A DNA stretch of 64,000 bases from an uncultured Clostridium sp. (GTDB taxonomy: Bacteria > Bacillota > Clostridia > Lachnospirales > Lachnospiraceae), in contig UQMJ01000002.1 in assembly GCA_900542035.1 (NCBI GenBank), positions 1 to 64,000 of the forward strand, given 5' to 3'. Positions 26,401 through 35,271 of this stretch are shown here, piece by piece (the first letter of the stretch is position 1; every line of letters starts with the position of its first letter). Below the pieces are notes generated by a model that was not told the origin of the DNA, did not search any database, and saw only the letters and a program-made list of their open reading frames with translations. Position numbers and translations under genes: made by a program.

Positions 26401-27162
26401 TCAGCCAAACCTCCCTGTGATATAATCCTCAGTTCTGCGATCCTGGGGAGATGAAAACAGAACGTCTGTATCGCCGTATTCTACTATTTCGCCCAACAGG
26501 AAAAACGCCGTTTTATCGGATACCCGAACTGCCTGCTGCATATTATGGGTAACCATAATAATGGTGTACTTTTTCTTTAATTCGCCTGCCAGTTCTTCGA
26601 TTTTCAATGTAGAAATCGGATCCAGGGCAGAAGTCGGTTCATCCATCAAAAGGACTTCCGGTTCGACGGCAAGCGCTCTTGCAATGCAAAGCCTCTGCTG
26701 CTGACCGCCGGATAACCCCAAGGCCGACTTTTTCAGACGGTCGTGTACCTCATCCCAGAGCGCCGCCCCTTTCAGGCTGTTTTCTACAATTTCGTCCAGC
26801 TTTTCTTTATTTTTAATTCCATGAATTCTCGGGCCATAGGCAATATTATCATAAATACTCATGGGAAACGGATTGGGCTGCTGGAATACCATGCCGATTT
26901 TCTTTCTAAGCAGCGTGGTATCTACCTGGGGGCCATAAATATTTTCTCCGTCCAGAAGCACTTCTCCCGTTATTTTCACATTGGGAACCAGATCGTTCAT
27001 CCGGTTTAACGTTTTTAAATACGTAGATTTTCCGCAGCCGGAAGGGCCGATAAATGCGGTAATCTGTCTTTCATGCAGATCCAGGCTGATATCTTTTAAC
27101 GCATGATTTTCCCCATAATACAAGTCCAGGTGTCTGGTTGCTATTTTTACATTTGTTTCCAC
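26401..27162 (-). CDS. pstB: Phosphate ABC transporter ATP-binding protein PstB
   Basis: The 253-residue ATPase has Walker A GPSGCGKST, the signature LSGGQQQRLCIARAL and Walker B VLLMDEPTSALDP, plus the PstB-specific NRMNDLVPN block. It powers high-affinity phosphate import through PstC-PstA. A GTG at 27162 after a GAGGG site is the best start; the in-frame ATG at 27228 lies well inside pstA and has no site. It follows pstA by 13 bases. Confidence 0.96.
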   Translation of the reverse strand: METNVKIATRHLDLYYGENHALKDISLDLHERQITAFIGPSGCGKSTYLKTLNRMNDLVPNVKITGEVLLDGENIYGPQVDTTLLRKKIGMVFQQPNPFPMSIYDNIAYGPRIHGIKNKEKLDEIVENSLKGAALWDEVHDRLKKSALGLSGGQQQRLCIARALAVEPEVLLMDEPTSALDPISTLKIEELAGELKKKYTIIMVTHNMQQAVRVSDKTAFFLLGEIVEYGDTDVLFSSPQDRRTEDYITGRFG

Positions 27163-27175
27163 GTTTTTTCCCTCG

Positions 27176-28081
27176 CTATGCTTTTGTTTCCACATTAAAT
27201 CTGTGGGATAAGTATTTTGCCAGTGCATTGATTCCCAGGACGATGACTAAAAGCACCACTGCCACGCCGAAAGCCTCATTATATTTTGCCTTCTGCATAA
27301 ACAGATAGAGCTGAATCGTCAGCGTTCCTCCAGATTCAAAAATTTTAGAAAACCAGTCTTTCGGCAGATAATAACCGCTTCCCGCAGTAAACAAAAGAGC
27401 TGCCGATTCTCCTACAATTCGTCCGATTGCCAGAATCACGCCAGTCAGGATGCCAGGCATGGCGCTTGGCAGCAGAATCGTGCGGATCATGTACCACTTT
27501 GTTGCCCCGATTCCCAGAGCGCCGGTACGGTAGCTGTCCGGCACTGTCTTTAAAGCTTCCTGAGTAGTTCGGGTAATGATGGGAAGAATCATCAAGGTCA
27601 GCGTCAAAGCGCCAGTTAAAATCGAATATTTCAGTTTTAACGCGGTTCCAAAAAATACCATTCCAAACAATCCGAAGATAATGGAAGGGATTCCGGAAAG
27701 CGTTTCTGTGGTAAATTCAATGGCTCTTACCAGCTTGCCTGGCCTTGCATATTCATTCAAATAAATGGCTGCCCCTACTCCGATTGGAGTGGCAATCAGC
27801 AACGTCAGCACTACAATATAGAGTGTATTTACAATATTTCCCAGGATTCCGAACGTTCCTTTTCTGGTACTGGTAACGGTAGTCAAAAAAGACCAGCTGA
27901 TATTTGGAATTCCTCTTACAAATACATACCCCATAATGCCTATGAGAATCATCATGGACACTCCGGCGCAAAGATAAATCAATCCGGTCAGAACCGTGTC
28001 TGACATCCGGAAATTTTTCCGGCAGATACTGCTTGTTTCTACATAACAGTTCTGATCTAAAACAGCTGCGTTACCTCTCAT
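27176..28081 (-). CDS. pstA: Phosphate ABC transporter permease PstA
   Basis: The 301-residue permease has six predicted spans and the EAA-type loop ALGIGATKWYMIRTILLPSAMPGILTG that contacts PstB. Its ATG overlaps the end of pstC by 11 bases, giving coupled translation of the two permease subunits. It forms the channel with PstC. Full length and typical. Confidence 0.96.
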   Translation of the reverse strand: MRGNAAVLDQNCYVETSSICRKNFRMSDTVLTGLIYLCAGVSMMILIGIMGYVFVRGIPNISWSFLTTVTSTRKGTFGILGNIVNTLYIVVLTLLIATPIGVGAAIYLNEYARPGKLVRAIEFTTETLSGIPSIIFGLFGMVFFGTALKLKYSILTGALTLTLMILPIITRTTQEALKTVPDSYRTGALGIGATKWYMIRTILLPSAMPGILTGVILAIGRIVGESAALLFTAGSGYYLPKDWFSKIFESGGTLTIQLYLFMQKAKYNEAFGVAVVLLVIVLGINALAKYLSHRFNVETKA

Positions 28082-29009
28082 GTTTCTTATCCCCCTTTTT
28101 CAAAATCCTGGTCAGGCTGATGTTAATTATCATAATAAATGCAAACAATACCAACCCAATGGTAAACAAAACCTGTCTGTGAAGTCCTGCCGCATATCCC
28201 ATTTCTGAAACAATGGCTGTGGTCAGGAAACGAACCGAATTAAACGGAAGGGGAACGTTTACAGAACTTCCGGATACCAGGCTGATCGCCATCGCTTCTC
28301 CAATAGCCCGTCCGGTTCCCAGGACAATGGCCGTAATAATACCGGATTTTGCCGCCGGAATTACCACCTGGAAAATTGTCTGAATCTTTGTTGCCCCCAG
28401 CGCCAGAGAAGCGCTTTTTAAGTGGGAAGGAACGGCCCGCAAGGCAGATTCGCTGATATTAATAACCGTTGGAAGAATCATCAGCGCCAGTACAAGCACA
28501 GCGGAAATCAAGTTGGCTCCTCCGGTAAACTGATGGGTTTCAGAACCCTTAAATACCCACAGCTCCAGCTTGTACATAAGGGGATTTAAAATCAGGATTC
28601 CTAAAAGGCCATAGATAACCGACGGAATTCCTGCCAGCAGTTCTACTGCAGGCCGCACAATGTTTGCCAGTCTTTCCGGAGCAACCTCTGCCAGAAATAC
28701 GGCTGTCAGTACGCCGATTGGCATTCCCAGAAGAACGGCCAGCGCAGTTCCGATAATCGAGGTCAAGATAACATATAAAATTCCAAAACTCGGTTCTGCC
28801 GCTTCTGGCTGCCACAAAGTACCAAACAGCAGCTCTTTGATTCCTACCTGAAACAATGCAGGAGCTCCGCTTACCAGCATATAAATCGTAATAGAGGCAA
28901 CTGCTAAAATCGCAAAGAAACCGCATATCGTAAAAATCACTTTCGCAGCAGTCTCTACTGCAGATTTGCTGCTGTGATGAGATAAAATAGAGGTTGCATT
29001 CTCATTCAT
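28071..29009 (-). CDS. pstC: Phosphate ABC transporter permease PstC
   Basis: The 312-residue permease has six spans and the EAA loop SLALGATKIQTIFQVVIPAAKSGI. ATG at 29009 follows AAAGGAG; a longer frame to 29063 lacks a site. It pairs with PstA in the membrane. It is second in the operon, about 90 bases after pstS. Confidence 0.96.
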   Translation of the reverse strand: MNENATSILSHHSSKSAVETAAKVIFTICGFFAILAVASITIYMLVSGAPALFQVGIKELLFGTLWQPEAAEPSFGILYVILTSIIGTALAVLLGMPIGVLTAVFLAEVAPERLANIVRPAVELLAGIPSVIYGLLGILILNPLMYKLELWVFKGSETHQFTGGANLISAVLVLALMILPTVINISESALRAVPSHLKSASLALGATKIQTIFQVVIPAAKSGIITAIVLGTGRAIGEAMAISLVSGSSVNVPLPFNSVRFLTTAIVSEMGYAAGLHRQVLFTIGLVLFAFIMIINISLTRILKKGDKKHER

Positions 29010-29099
29010 GGTGGAACTCCTTTCGTCCAAAACGCTATCCATTAAAATATGCGTCCGGCACATGGGAAAACCGAACGCATACGCACTGGTCCGAAGCCT

Positions 29100-30023
29100 T
29101 TATCTGTCTACGGTAATCAGGCCTACAGACTTAACGAGTTCATCTCCTTCCGGAGAATAGATGTAATCAAATAACGCTTTTACCAAATCGTTCTGTTCTG
29201 CAATCTCTCCCTTGGTTGCCATTACGAAAGGACGGCTTAAGAAATAGCTTCCTGCCTTAATATTTTCCTCAGTCGGCTCTGCTCCGTCTAACTTTACAGC
29301 CTTTACTGTGTCATCCAGAACGTCTAAAGATACGTATCCAATTGCGCCTGGAGTAGCGGCTACCTTTGCCATAACTGCACCTGTGCTGTCCAGCTCATTT
29401 GCATATTTACACTGTTCTTCCAGTTCCAGCAGCTCTTCGAATGCGCTTCTGGTACCAGAACCAGCCTCACGGCCCACTACTACGACAGGGGCATCTGAGC
29501 CGCCCACCTCGCTCCAGTTGGTAATTTCGCCTTTATAAATCTGGGACAGCTGATCCTTTGTTAAATCTTCTACGGTATTGCTGTTGTCCACAACAACTGC
29601 AATTCCGTCGATAGCTACAATGTTTTCTGCAATTCCGTCTGCAAGTTCCTCTTCCTTTAAATTTCTGGAAGCATTTCCGATATCTGCAGTACCGCCTGAA
29701 ACGGCCTCGACGCCGGCGCTGGATCCTGTAAATTCAGCAGTTACCGTTACGTCCGGATATTTTTCCATAAATGCTTCGCTTAAAGAGTTGGCAAACTTTT
29801 CCATGGAAGTGGAACCTACCATGCTGACAGAACCGCTTAAATCAGCTGCCTGTTCCTCTGTTTCTGTCTCAGACTGGCCTGCCGTTGTTGTTTCTGCACT
29901 TTCTGCCTGGGTGGAAGCTGCTGTCTCAGACGGCGCTGCTGTTGTTTCTGTCTCACTGTTTCCGCAAGCTGCAAGGCTTGCTGCCATTACTCCTGCTAAC
30001 ATAACTGCTGATAATTTTCTCAT
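29100..30023 (-). CDS. pstS: Phosphate-binding lipoprotein PstS
   Basis: The 307-residue protein has a lipoprotein signal (LAGVMAASLAAC, cysteine near 20), a Ser/Thr/Glu-rich tether (about 22-60) and a phosphate-binding domain with GSTSMEKF, GSSAGVEA and REAGSGTRSAFEE, which line the phosphate site. It captures phosphate outside the membrane for PstCAB. ATG at 30023 follows AAGAGGAAG. A PHO-box-like array and -10 stand upstream, so induction by phosphate starvation through PhoP is likely. Confidence 0.96.
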   Translation of the reverse strand: MRKLSAVMLAGVMAASLAACGNSETETTAAPSETAASTQAESAETTTAGQSETETEEQAADLSGSVSMVGSTSMEKFANSLSEAFMEKYPDVTVTAEFTGSSAGVEAVSGGTADIGNASRNLKEEELADGIAENIVAIDGIAVVVDNSNTVEDLTKDQLSQIYKGEITNWSEVGGSDAPVVVVGREAGSGTRSAFEELLELEEQCKYANELDSTGAVMAKVAATPGAIGYVSLDVLDDTVKAVKLDGAEPTEENIKAGSYFLSRPFVMATKGEIAEQNDLVKALFDYIYSPEGDELVKSVGLITVDR

Positions 30024-30083
30024 AATATCTTCCTCTTTTCTGATTTTCAAACATGATTGCAACTCTTCTTGAGTACAGTACCG

Positions 30084-30138
30084 AGTATACTGTTCCTTCG
30101 TAAAATCCAATATCAGCATTTCGTCAAATTTAAGTAAA
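30084..30138 (-). promoter_or_regulatory. PHO-box-like repeat array and -10 of the pst operon
   Basis: On the minus strand four hexamers recur with an exact period of 11 bases: TTTACT (30133-30138), TTGACG (30122-30127), CTGATA (30111-30116) and TTTTAC (30100-30105). TATACT follows at 30084-30089. PhoP of Bacillus binds TTNACA-like hexamers spaced by five bases. No proper -35 is seen, as expected of an activated promoter. PhoP itself is not in the window. Confidence 0.6.
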
Positions 30139-30197
30139 AAAATACCGCAGAACAATTCAGACGGCTTTCTCTGCCATACTCTGTTTGCTCTGCGGCT
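30136..30197 (-). terminator. Terminator after the COG0523 operon
   Basis: On the minus strand CCGCAGA (30189-30195) pairs with TCTGCGG (30145-30151), followed by TATTTTTTT. It overlaps the start of the pst regulatory region. Confidence 0.65.
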
Positions 30198-30201
30198 AGT
30201 A

Positions 30202-31158
30202 TTAAAACTGTACCACGTCTTTAATTTCTTCTGCCGGCTCTACGGACTCTGCGTAAAGCACAGGGCCTTCTCCGCCGTAATCCTGCCAGTATTCTTTGGC
30301 AATTTTGGCTTTCACATGAACCCACTGGCGGGTTTCCAACAATCTGGCTTCCCTGGCCTTGCAGATAAATCCTAAAAATGTCATATCCGCTTCGCAGCAG
30401 GTCATGGCCATACGTCCTGGCACAAAATAGTTTTTAGGGAAATTTTCAGACTTTAATACCATTGCGGTAAATTCCACTGTCTTTCCCTCATAGCGTTCGG
30501 TATTGTCCATACAGTCAATATACCAGGTTCCGTAATCTTCCGGCTTTACCGTAATAACCGGCGCCTGCAGGTCATACGGCAGATCTTCTTCCAGCATATC
30601 CTGCGGGATTTCCCCATTTTCATCTTCCAGGACAATCTCGCTGTTCCGGCTCATGGCTCTTAGTCCTCTCCGGTAGCTGGTCAGCTTATCGTCAGAAATG
30701 CCGTCGCAGCGGTTCATAATAATCAGCTCGCTGCCTCGGACCATAGCCCCTAAAAGCGGCTTCATATTTGCTACGTATAAATCAAAGGTAGAACCGTCAA
30801 TAATGGTAATCTGCTGATAGATCTGCCAGTCTTTTGGAAGGCGCAGCTCATCCTGATTCCACATACCGTTCCACTCCATCAGAACTCTCTCCGGATTGTG
30901 CATCAGCTCCAAATCCGTCAGAAACTCTGGCGTAAGCTGGGACTGGTCTTCCACATATACCACATCGGTGCGGCTGTTTTTCAACACTTTTTCATCAAAT
31001 TCTGTATCGCCCTCTTCGCAGACAATCAAAAGAGTGCGGCCTTCTGCCTGAAAATATTCCTGCTGCATGGTAAACTGGAGAAACTGGGTTTTCCCCGCCT
31101 CCAGAAAGCCGTTGATCAGAAACAACGGCATTACTTCGTCTTCAATCATTTTTTCCAT
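30202..31158 (-). CDS. COG0523-like G3E GTPase fused to a TIGR03943/YcgQ-type C-terminal domain
   Basis: The 318-residue protein has a G3E GTPase half with P-loop GFLEAGKTQ near residue 18 and MNRCDG as the G4-type motif. The CxCC metal motif of standard COG0523 chaperones is absent. The C-terminal 110 residues (DYGTWYIDCMDNTERYEGK to PGRMAMTCCEADMTFLGF) look like the OB-type TIGR03943 domain that accompanies YcgR/YcgQ permease-like proteins. The fusion suggests a role in metal or cofactor handling with a partner membrane protein not found here. It follows the His-rich COG0523 gene by 18 bases in one operon. Confidence 0.8.
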   Translation of the reverse strand: MEKMIEDEVMPLFLINGFLEAGKTQFLQFTMQQEYFQAEGRTLLIVCEEGDTEFDEKVLKNSRTDVVYVEDQSQLTPEFLTDLELMHNPERVLMEWNGMWNQDELRLPKDWQIYQQITIIDGSTFDLYVANMKPLLGAMVRGSELIIMNRCDGISDDKLTSYRRGLRAMSRNSEIVLEDENGEIPQDMLEEDLPYDLQAPVITVKPEDYGTWYIDCMDNTERYEGKTVEFTAMVLKSENFPKNYFVPGRMAMTCCEADMTFLGFICKAREARLLETRQWVHVKAKIAKEYWQDYGGEGPVLYAESVEPAEEIKDVVQF

Positions 31159-31176
31159 CTGTCTCTGCTCCCGCGT

Positions 31177-32310
31177 TTACTCTGCCTGGCTCTTTCCAAA
31201 GGCCCTGCTTAATTCCTCTTCCTTCAGTCTTGCGCCGATAACGCATACTTTACCGGTATATTCCGGATTTCCTTCCCGTATTTCGTACTCTTCCGGAACC
31301 AGGTCAAAATACAGCCACTCTCCTGCCTTTTCTGTAGGAAGCATTCCCTTAGCTCTCAATACATCGCCGTAAGCGGTTGTTTCTGACAAATCTTCCAGAA
31401 TTGCTTCCAGCTTTTCTCTGGTAATCGGAGCTGCCGTCTCCATCCCCCAGCTGGAAAATACTTCATCTGCATGGTGATGATCGTGGTCGTGGCAGCCGCA
31501 GGTGCATCCCTCTCCATGGTCGTGATGGTGCTCGTGATCGTGGTGGTGCTCATGGTCGTGATGGTGCTCATGATCGTGGTGGTGCTCATGATCGTGATGA
31601 TGATCATGGTCATGGCAGCCGCAGGTGCAGTCTTCGTCATGATCATGGTGATGGTCCTGATCGTGGTCATGGCGATGGGCTTCTACTTCTTTTAATAAGT
31701 CCTCCATCATGGTATCCGGCTTTTCAATAATCTCTAACAACTGGGCTCCGGTCAGCTGGGCGCAAGGCGTAGTCACAATAGACGCAGCGGCATTGTGCTC
31801 CCGAATCATCTCTGCAGCCAGTTCTACCTTCTTCTCATCCGCTACGTCGGTACGGCTGAGAACTATGGTTCCGGCATTTTCAATCTGGTTGTTGAAGAAC
31901 TCGCCGAAATTCTTCATATACATTTTGCATTTTGCTGCATCTACAATCGTAACGGCGCTGTTTAATACTACGTCCATATCAGAAGATACGTCGCGGACAG
32001 CCTTCATAACATCAGACAGCTTGCCTACACCGGACGGCTCGATAATAACCCGATCCGGCTTATAAGTCTTTAATACTTCTGCCAGGGAAGCGCCGAAATC
32101 TCCTACCAGAGAGCAGCAGATGCATCCGGAATTCATTTCCCTGATTTCAATGCCGGAATCCTTTAAAAATCCTCCGTCAATGCCAATCTCGCCAAATTCG
32201 TTTTCAATCAGCACCACCTGCTCGCCTGCAATGGCTTCCTCTAACAGCTTTTTAATAAATGTTGTCTTTCCTGCTCCTAAAAAGCCGGAAATAATATCAA
32301 TCTTTGTCAT
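31177..32310 (-). CDS. His-rich COG0523 (CobW-like) metal chaperone GTPase
   Basis: The 377-residue protein has the P-loop GFLGAGKTT, the COG0523 signature GCICCSL (CxCC, near 64-67), the G3 segment EPSGVG and SRTD as the G4-type motif. A spacer of about 70 residues (roughly 212-280) consists mostly of His and Asp/Glu and holds two CTCGCHDHDHHH blocks. A CobW C-terminal domain ends the protein. Such proteins bind zinc, cobalt or nickel and deliver it to client enzymes; the His stretch may store or sense metal. It lies 22 bases after trkA and 18 before the second GTPase gene. Confidence 0.92.
   Translation of the reverse strand: MTKIDIISGFLGAGKTTFIKKLLEEAIAGEQVVLIENEFGEIGIDGGFLKDSGIEIREMNSGCICCSLVGDFGASLAEVLKTYKPDRVIIEPSGVGKLSDVMKAVRDVSSDMDVVLNSAVTIVDAAKCKMYMKNFGEFFNNQIENAGTIVLSRTDVADEKKVELAAEMIREHNAAASIVTTPCAQLTGAQLLEIIEKPDTMMEDLLKEVEAHRHDHDQDHHHDHDEDCTCGCHDHDHHHDHEHHHDHEHHHDHEHHHDHEHHHDHGEGCTCGCHDHDHHHADEVFSSWGMETAAPITREKLEAILEDLSETTAYGDVLRAKGMLPTEKAGEWLYFDLVPEEYEIREGNPEYTGKVCVIGARLKEEELSRAFGKSQAE
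31470..31677 (-). repeat. Tandem His/Asp-codon repeat within the COG0523 gene
   Basis: An 18-base unit coding for HHHDHE recurs four to five times in tandem. It is flanked on each side by a copy of the CTCGCHDHDHHH segment, so the whole block appears to have grown by duplication. Repeat number may vary between strains. Confidence 0.85.
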
Positions 32311-32332
32311 CGTCTGATTTCCTCCTGTCTTT

Positions 32333-32983
32333 CTACATCTTATCTAAAATTTTATCTACATCAGCCTTGCGGCCGATAATCATCAGATGCTCGTTTGCCT
32401 GGATCACATAATCTGCCCCTGGCATCATCTTTGCTTCGCCATTCTCCTTTGTCGCCAGTATATGAATGTTATAGCGGTTCCGGATGCTTAATTCCCGAAT
32501 GCTTTTTCCTACCCACTGGCGCAGCGGCGGAATCTCATAAATCGAAAACTCATCGGTCAGTTCAATATAGTCAAATACGTGGTTAGCACTGTAGCGGACG
32601 GCAATTTTTTCTGCCAGATCCCTGTCCGGATATACCACTTCGTCTGCGCCGTTTCTTAACAGGAACTTGGCGTGAATATCCCTGGTGGCTTTGCTGACCA
32701 CCCACTTGGCGCCTAATTCTTTTACCATGCTGGTAATCTCCAGACTGCTCTGGAAATTGGTTCCAATACAGATAAAACAGATGTCAAAATTGGAAATTCC
32801 CAGGCTTCTTAACACCGACTCATTGGTACAGTCGCCGATTTTGGCGCTGGTTACATATGGAAGCATGGCTTCCAGACGCTCTTCTTCCTGATCCACAATC
32901 ATAATCTGATTGCCAAGCTCAGCCAGATGATGGCACAGATGATTGCCAAATCTTCCCATTCCAATAATCAAAATTGATTTCAT
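32333..32983 (-). CDS. trkA: TrkA/KtrA-type potassium uptake regulatory subunit
   Basis: The 216-residue cytoplasmic protein has an RCK N domain (IIGMGRFGNHLCHHLAELG, a GxGxxG nucleotide-binding fold, then VDQEEER) and an RCK C domain (YEIPPLRQWVGKSIREL). It forms a ring that gates the TrkH/KtrB pore in response to nucleotides. It lies 12 bases downstream of trkH, with which it forms the standard pair. Confidence 0.94.
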   Translation of the reverse strand: MKSILIIGMGRFGNHLCHHLAELGNQIMIVDQEEERLEAMLPYVTSAKIGDCTNESVLRSLGISNFDICFICIGTNFQSSLEITSMVKELGAKWVVSKATRDIHAKFLLRNGADEVVYPDRDLAEKIAVRYSANHVFDYIELTDEFSIYEIPPLRQWVGKSIRELSIRNRYNIHILATKENGEAKMMPGADYVIQANEHLMIIGRKADVDKILDKM

Positions 32984-32995
32984 GTTTTCCTCCTG

Positions 32996-34345
32996 TTACC
33001 CTATGGTAATCTTTTCTTCCGGCAGACGTACTTTTGCCAGTTTCATATTCTGTGTAAAAGTAAGAGCAAATGACAAACTTCCGATTCGTCCGCAGTACAT
33101 TAATAAAATTACCATAATCCGCGAAAATGCATTTAATTCCCTGGTAATTCCGGAAGACATTCCTACCGTTCCAATGGCGGAAAATGTCTCCAGCAGGACG
33201 TCCATCGCATCCAGATTCTGCATCATCAAAATAATGGTAGCCACAGTCAATGCCAGACACAGGTTAATGGTACAGATGCAGCTTGCCCTCATAATGGAAT
33301 CTTCTTCTAATCTGCGGCCAAAAATATTAACTCCATGGGTCCATCTGATCGTAGAGCCAAGATACAGCAAAAGTACAATCAGCGTTGTCGTCTTGACGCC
33401 TCCTGCTGTTGATCCAGGACTTCCTCCGATATACATCAGGAAAATCGTCAAAAGCTTGCTGGCCGGACGCATGGACGCAATATCAATGGTATTAAATCCG
33501 GCGGTTCTTGCCGTTACCGACGCAAACAGGGAAGTCAGAATCCGTTCTCCCCATCCCATATCTGCCATCAGATTGTCCCGTTCTGAAATTCCAATCAGAA
33601 GCGCGCCGCCAAAAATCAGCGCAAGTGTAGTCAGCAGGACAATCTTGGTGTGAAGCATATAAGACTTAAAATGAAGGCCCTTCCGGCTCAAATCATCCCA
33701 GACGATAAAGCCCAGGCCGCCAATGACAATCAGAGACATAATCACAAGATTGACCAGCCAGTCGGCGCTGTATCCCGTCAGGGACATATAAGGCGTGTCG
33801 CATCCTAACAAATCAAATCCGGCGTTGCAGAACGCAGAAATGGAATGGAAAATACCGTAATAAATTCCCTTTACCAGACCAAAACGCGGTACAAACCGGA
33901 TCGAAAGCAGGACTGCTCCGGTTCCTTCAATCAGGGCCGTACCCAGAATAATCTTCCTGGCCAGCTTCACGACTCCGCTGAGCTGAAGGGTATTGACACT
34001 TTCCTGCATCAGCCCCCGCTCTTTTAAACCGATTTTTCTTCTTAATATAATTGAAATAAAAACGCCGATTGTAATAAATCCCAGGCCGCCAATCTGAATC
34101 ATGGTTAAAATTACCAGCTGGCCAAATACCGTCCAGTTACTCCAGGTATCTGCAATAACCAGGCCTGTTACGCAGGACGCGCTGGTGGCAGTAAACAGAC
34201 AATCCAGAAATCCCTGGCTTTCTCCGGATCGGCTGGCAATCGGCAGCATCAAAAGCAGCGTTCCGATTAAAATCATAACCAAAAACCCATATGCAATAAA
34301 CTGTGTCTGGGACAACTGGCGTCTGGGCAACATTTTCTTTTCCAT
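32996..34345 (-). CDS. trkH: TrkH/KtrB-type potassium uptake pore
   Basis: The 449-residue membrane protein has the four-fold M1-P-M2 repeat of the Trk/Ktr family with filter-type loops such as TSASCVTGL, SAFCNAGFDL, TARTAGFNT and GTVGMSSG. It takes up K+ driven by the membrane potential or sodium. ATG at 34345 follows GAGAGG closely; in-frame alternatives at 34357 and 34333 are possible. It leads the operon trkH-trkA-COG0523-COG0523, with a good promoter upstream. Confidence 0.94.
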   Translation of the reverse strand: MEKKMLPRRQLSQTQFIAYGFLVMILIGTLLLMLPIASRSGESQGFLDCLFTATSASCVTGLVIADTWSNWTVFGQLVILTMIQIGGLGFITIGVFISIILRRKIGLKERGLMQESVNTLQLSGVVKLARKIILGTALIEGTGAVLLSIRFVPRFGLVKGIYYGIFHSISAFCNAGFDLLGCDTPYMSLTGYSADWLVNLVIMSLIVIGGLGFIVWDDLSRKGLHFKSYMLHTKIVLLTTLALIFGGALLIGISERDNLMADMGWGERILTSLFASVTARTAGFNTIDIASMRPASKLLTIFLMYIGGSPGSTAGGVKTTTLIVLLLYLGSTIRWTHGVNIFGRRLEEDSIMRASCICTINLCLALTVATIILMMQNLDAMDVLLETFSAIGTVGMSSGITRELNAFSRIMVILLMYCGRIGSLSFALTFTQNMKLAKVRLPEEKITIG

Positions 34346-34393
34346 ATTCCTCTCCATCTATACGCGCCGCTTTCCCGAAAGGCACTGTTTCTT

Positions 34394-34422
34394 ATTATAC
34401 TCCCAAACATTGTGGATAGCAA
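34394..34422 (-). promoter_or_regulatory. Promoter of the trkH-trkA operon
   Basis: On the minus strand TTGCTA (34417-34422) and TATAAT (34394-34399) are 17 bases apart. Confidence 0.75.
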
Positions 34423-34439
34423 TAATAAAGAAATTTCCT

Positions 34440-35099
34440 TTAGTTTCTATCCAGGAATGCGATGGCTTCCTGGGGAGTTTCTATCAGATATTTGGGAGAA
34501 AAACGCTCCAGTTCTTCTCTCTTCCGGAATCCCCACAGCACACCTGCCGTATCCAGGCCGGCATTTTTTCCAGTCTGCATATCGGTGCCAGTATCCCCAA
34601 AATACAGGCATTCTCCTGAAGTTACCCCCAGTTCTTTCATAATAAGATAAACTCCTGCCGGATCCGGCTTTTTCGGCACTCCTTCCTGCTGGCCTCTTAC
34701 CAGATCAAACATCCCGCTGCCAAAAATTCCAGTAATGTTTTCAACGGTCTGGGCATGAGGCTTATTGGAAAAGACGGCCGCTTTCATGCGGCGTTCTTTG
34801 ATTGCCTGCAAAAGCTGTAAAATCCCATCGTATGGCGCTACCTGGTACATACAGTGTTTCCCAAAAATCTCCATATAAGCCGGCAGCGCTTCTTCATAGT
34901 GTATCAGGTCCTTATCGCCGCACAGCTTTAGCGCCCGCTCCATCTGCATTTTATAACCGTCTCCTACAATCGACTGAATCTGTTCTTCGGAAAGAGGTCC
35001 AAGGCCAAACCGTTCCATGGTCAGATTGGTAGCCTTTTGAAGCGCTTTTATAGTATTTAACAGCGTCCCATCTAAATCAAATATACAGCATTTGTACAT
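34440..35099 (-). CDS. HAD-superfamily phosphatase (phosphoglycolate phosphatase-like)
   Basis: The 219-residue protein has HAD motif I IFDLDGTLL (nucleophile Asp near 9), motif II VFSNKP, the lysine of motif III in KKPDPAGV and motif IV YFGDTGTDM. The cap domain is of the helical Gph/PGP type. Members hydrolyse phosphoglycolate, pyrophosphate or sugar phosphates; the substrate is not evident. It is upstream of trkH but separated by the trkH promoter. ATG follows GGAGGAGAG. Confidence 0.9.
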   Translation of the reverse strand: MYKCCIFDLDGTLLNTIKALQKATNLTMERFGLGPLSEEQIQSIVGDGYKMQMERALKLCGDKDLIHYEEALPAYMEIFGKHCMYQVAPYDGILQLLQAIKERRMKAAVFSNKPHAQTVENITGIFGSGMFDLVRGQQEGVPKKPDPAGVYLIMKELGVTSGECLYFGDTGTDMQTGKNAGLDTAGVLWGFRKREELERFSPKYLIETPQEAIAFLDRN

Positions 35100-35223
35100 A
35101 ATCTCTCCTCCTCGTCGTTCTGTTGATGCTTACTATAGCACCTTTTTTCCTTCTGTACAAGAAAATACATGGAATCCTAAGAAAAGTCCCGCGAAAAGGC
35201 TGTTCATTTTTTTCTATTTCGTA

Positions 35224-35229
35224 TATAAT
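35224..35229 (+). promoter_or_regulatory. -10 element for the MFS gene
   Basis: TATAAT stands 43 bases before the start; a weak -35-like TGTTCA lies 17 bases upstream. Confidence 0.4.
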
Positions 35230-35271
35230 CGTAGAAGTTTGATTTTTATTAAAATTATAGGGGATGTACGT

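Noticed and set aside
31470..31677. Short tandem repeats that might suggest a CRISPR array
   Set aside because: The units are contiguous without unique spacers and lie in frame inside a CobW-like gene, coding for His/Asp runs.
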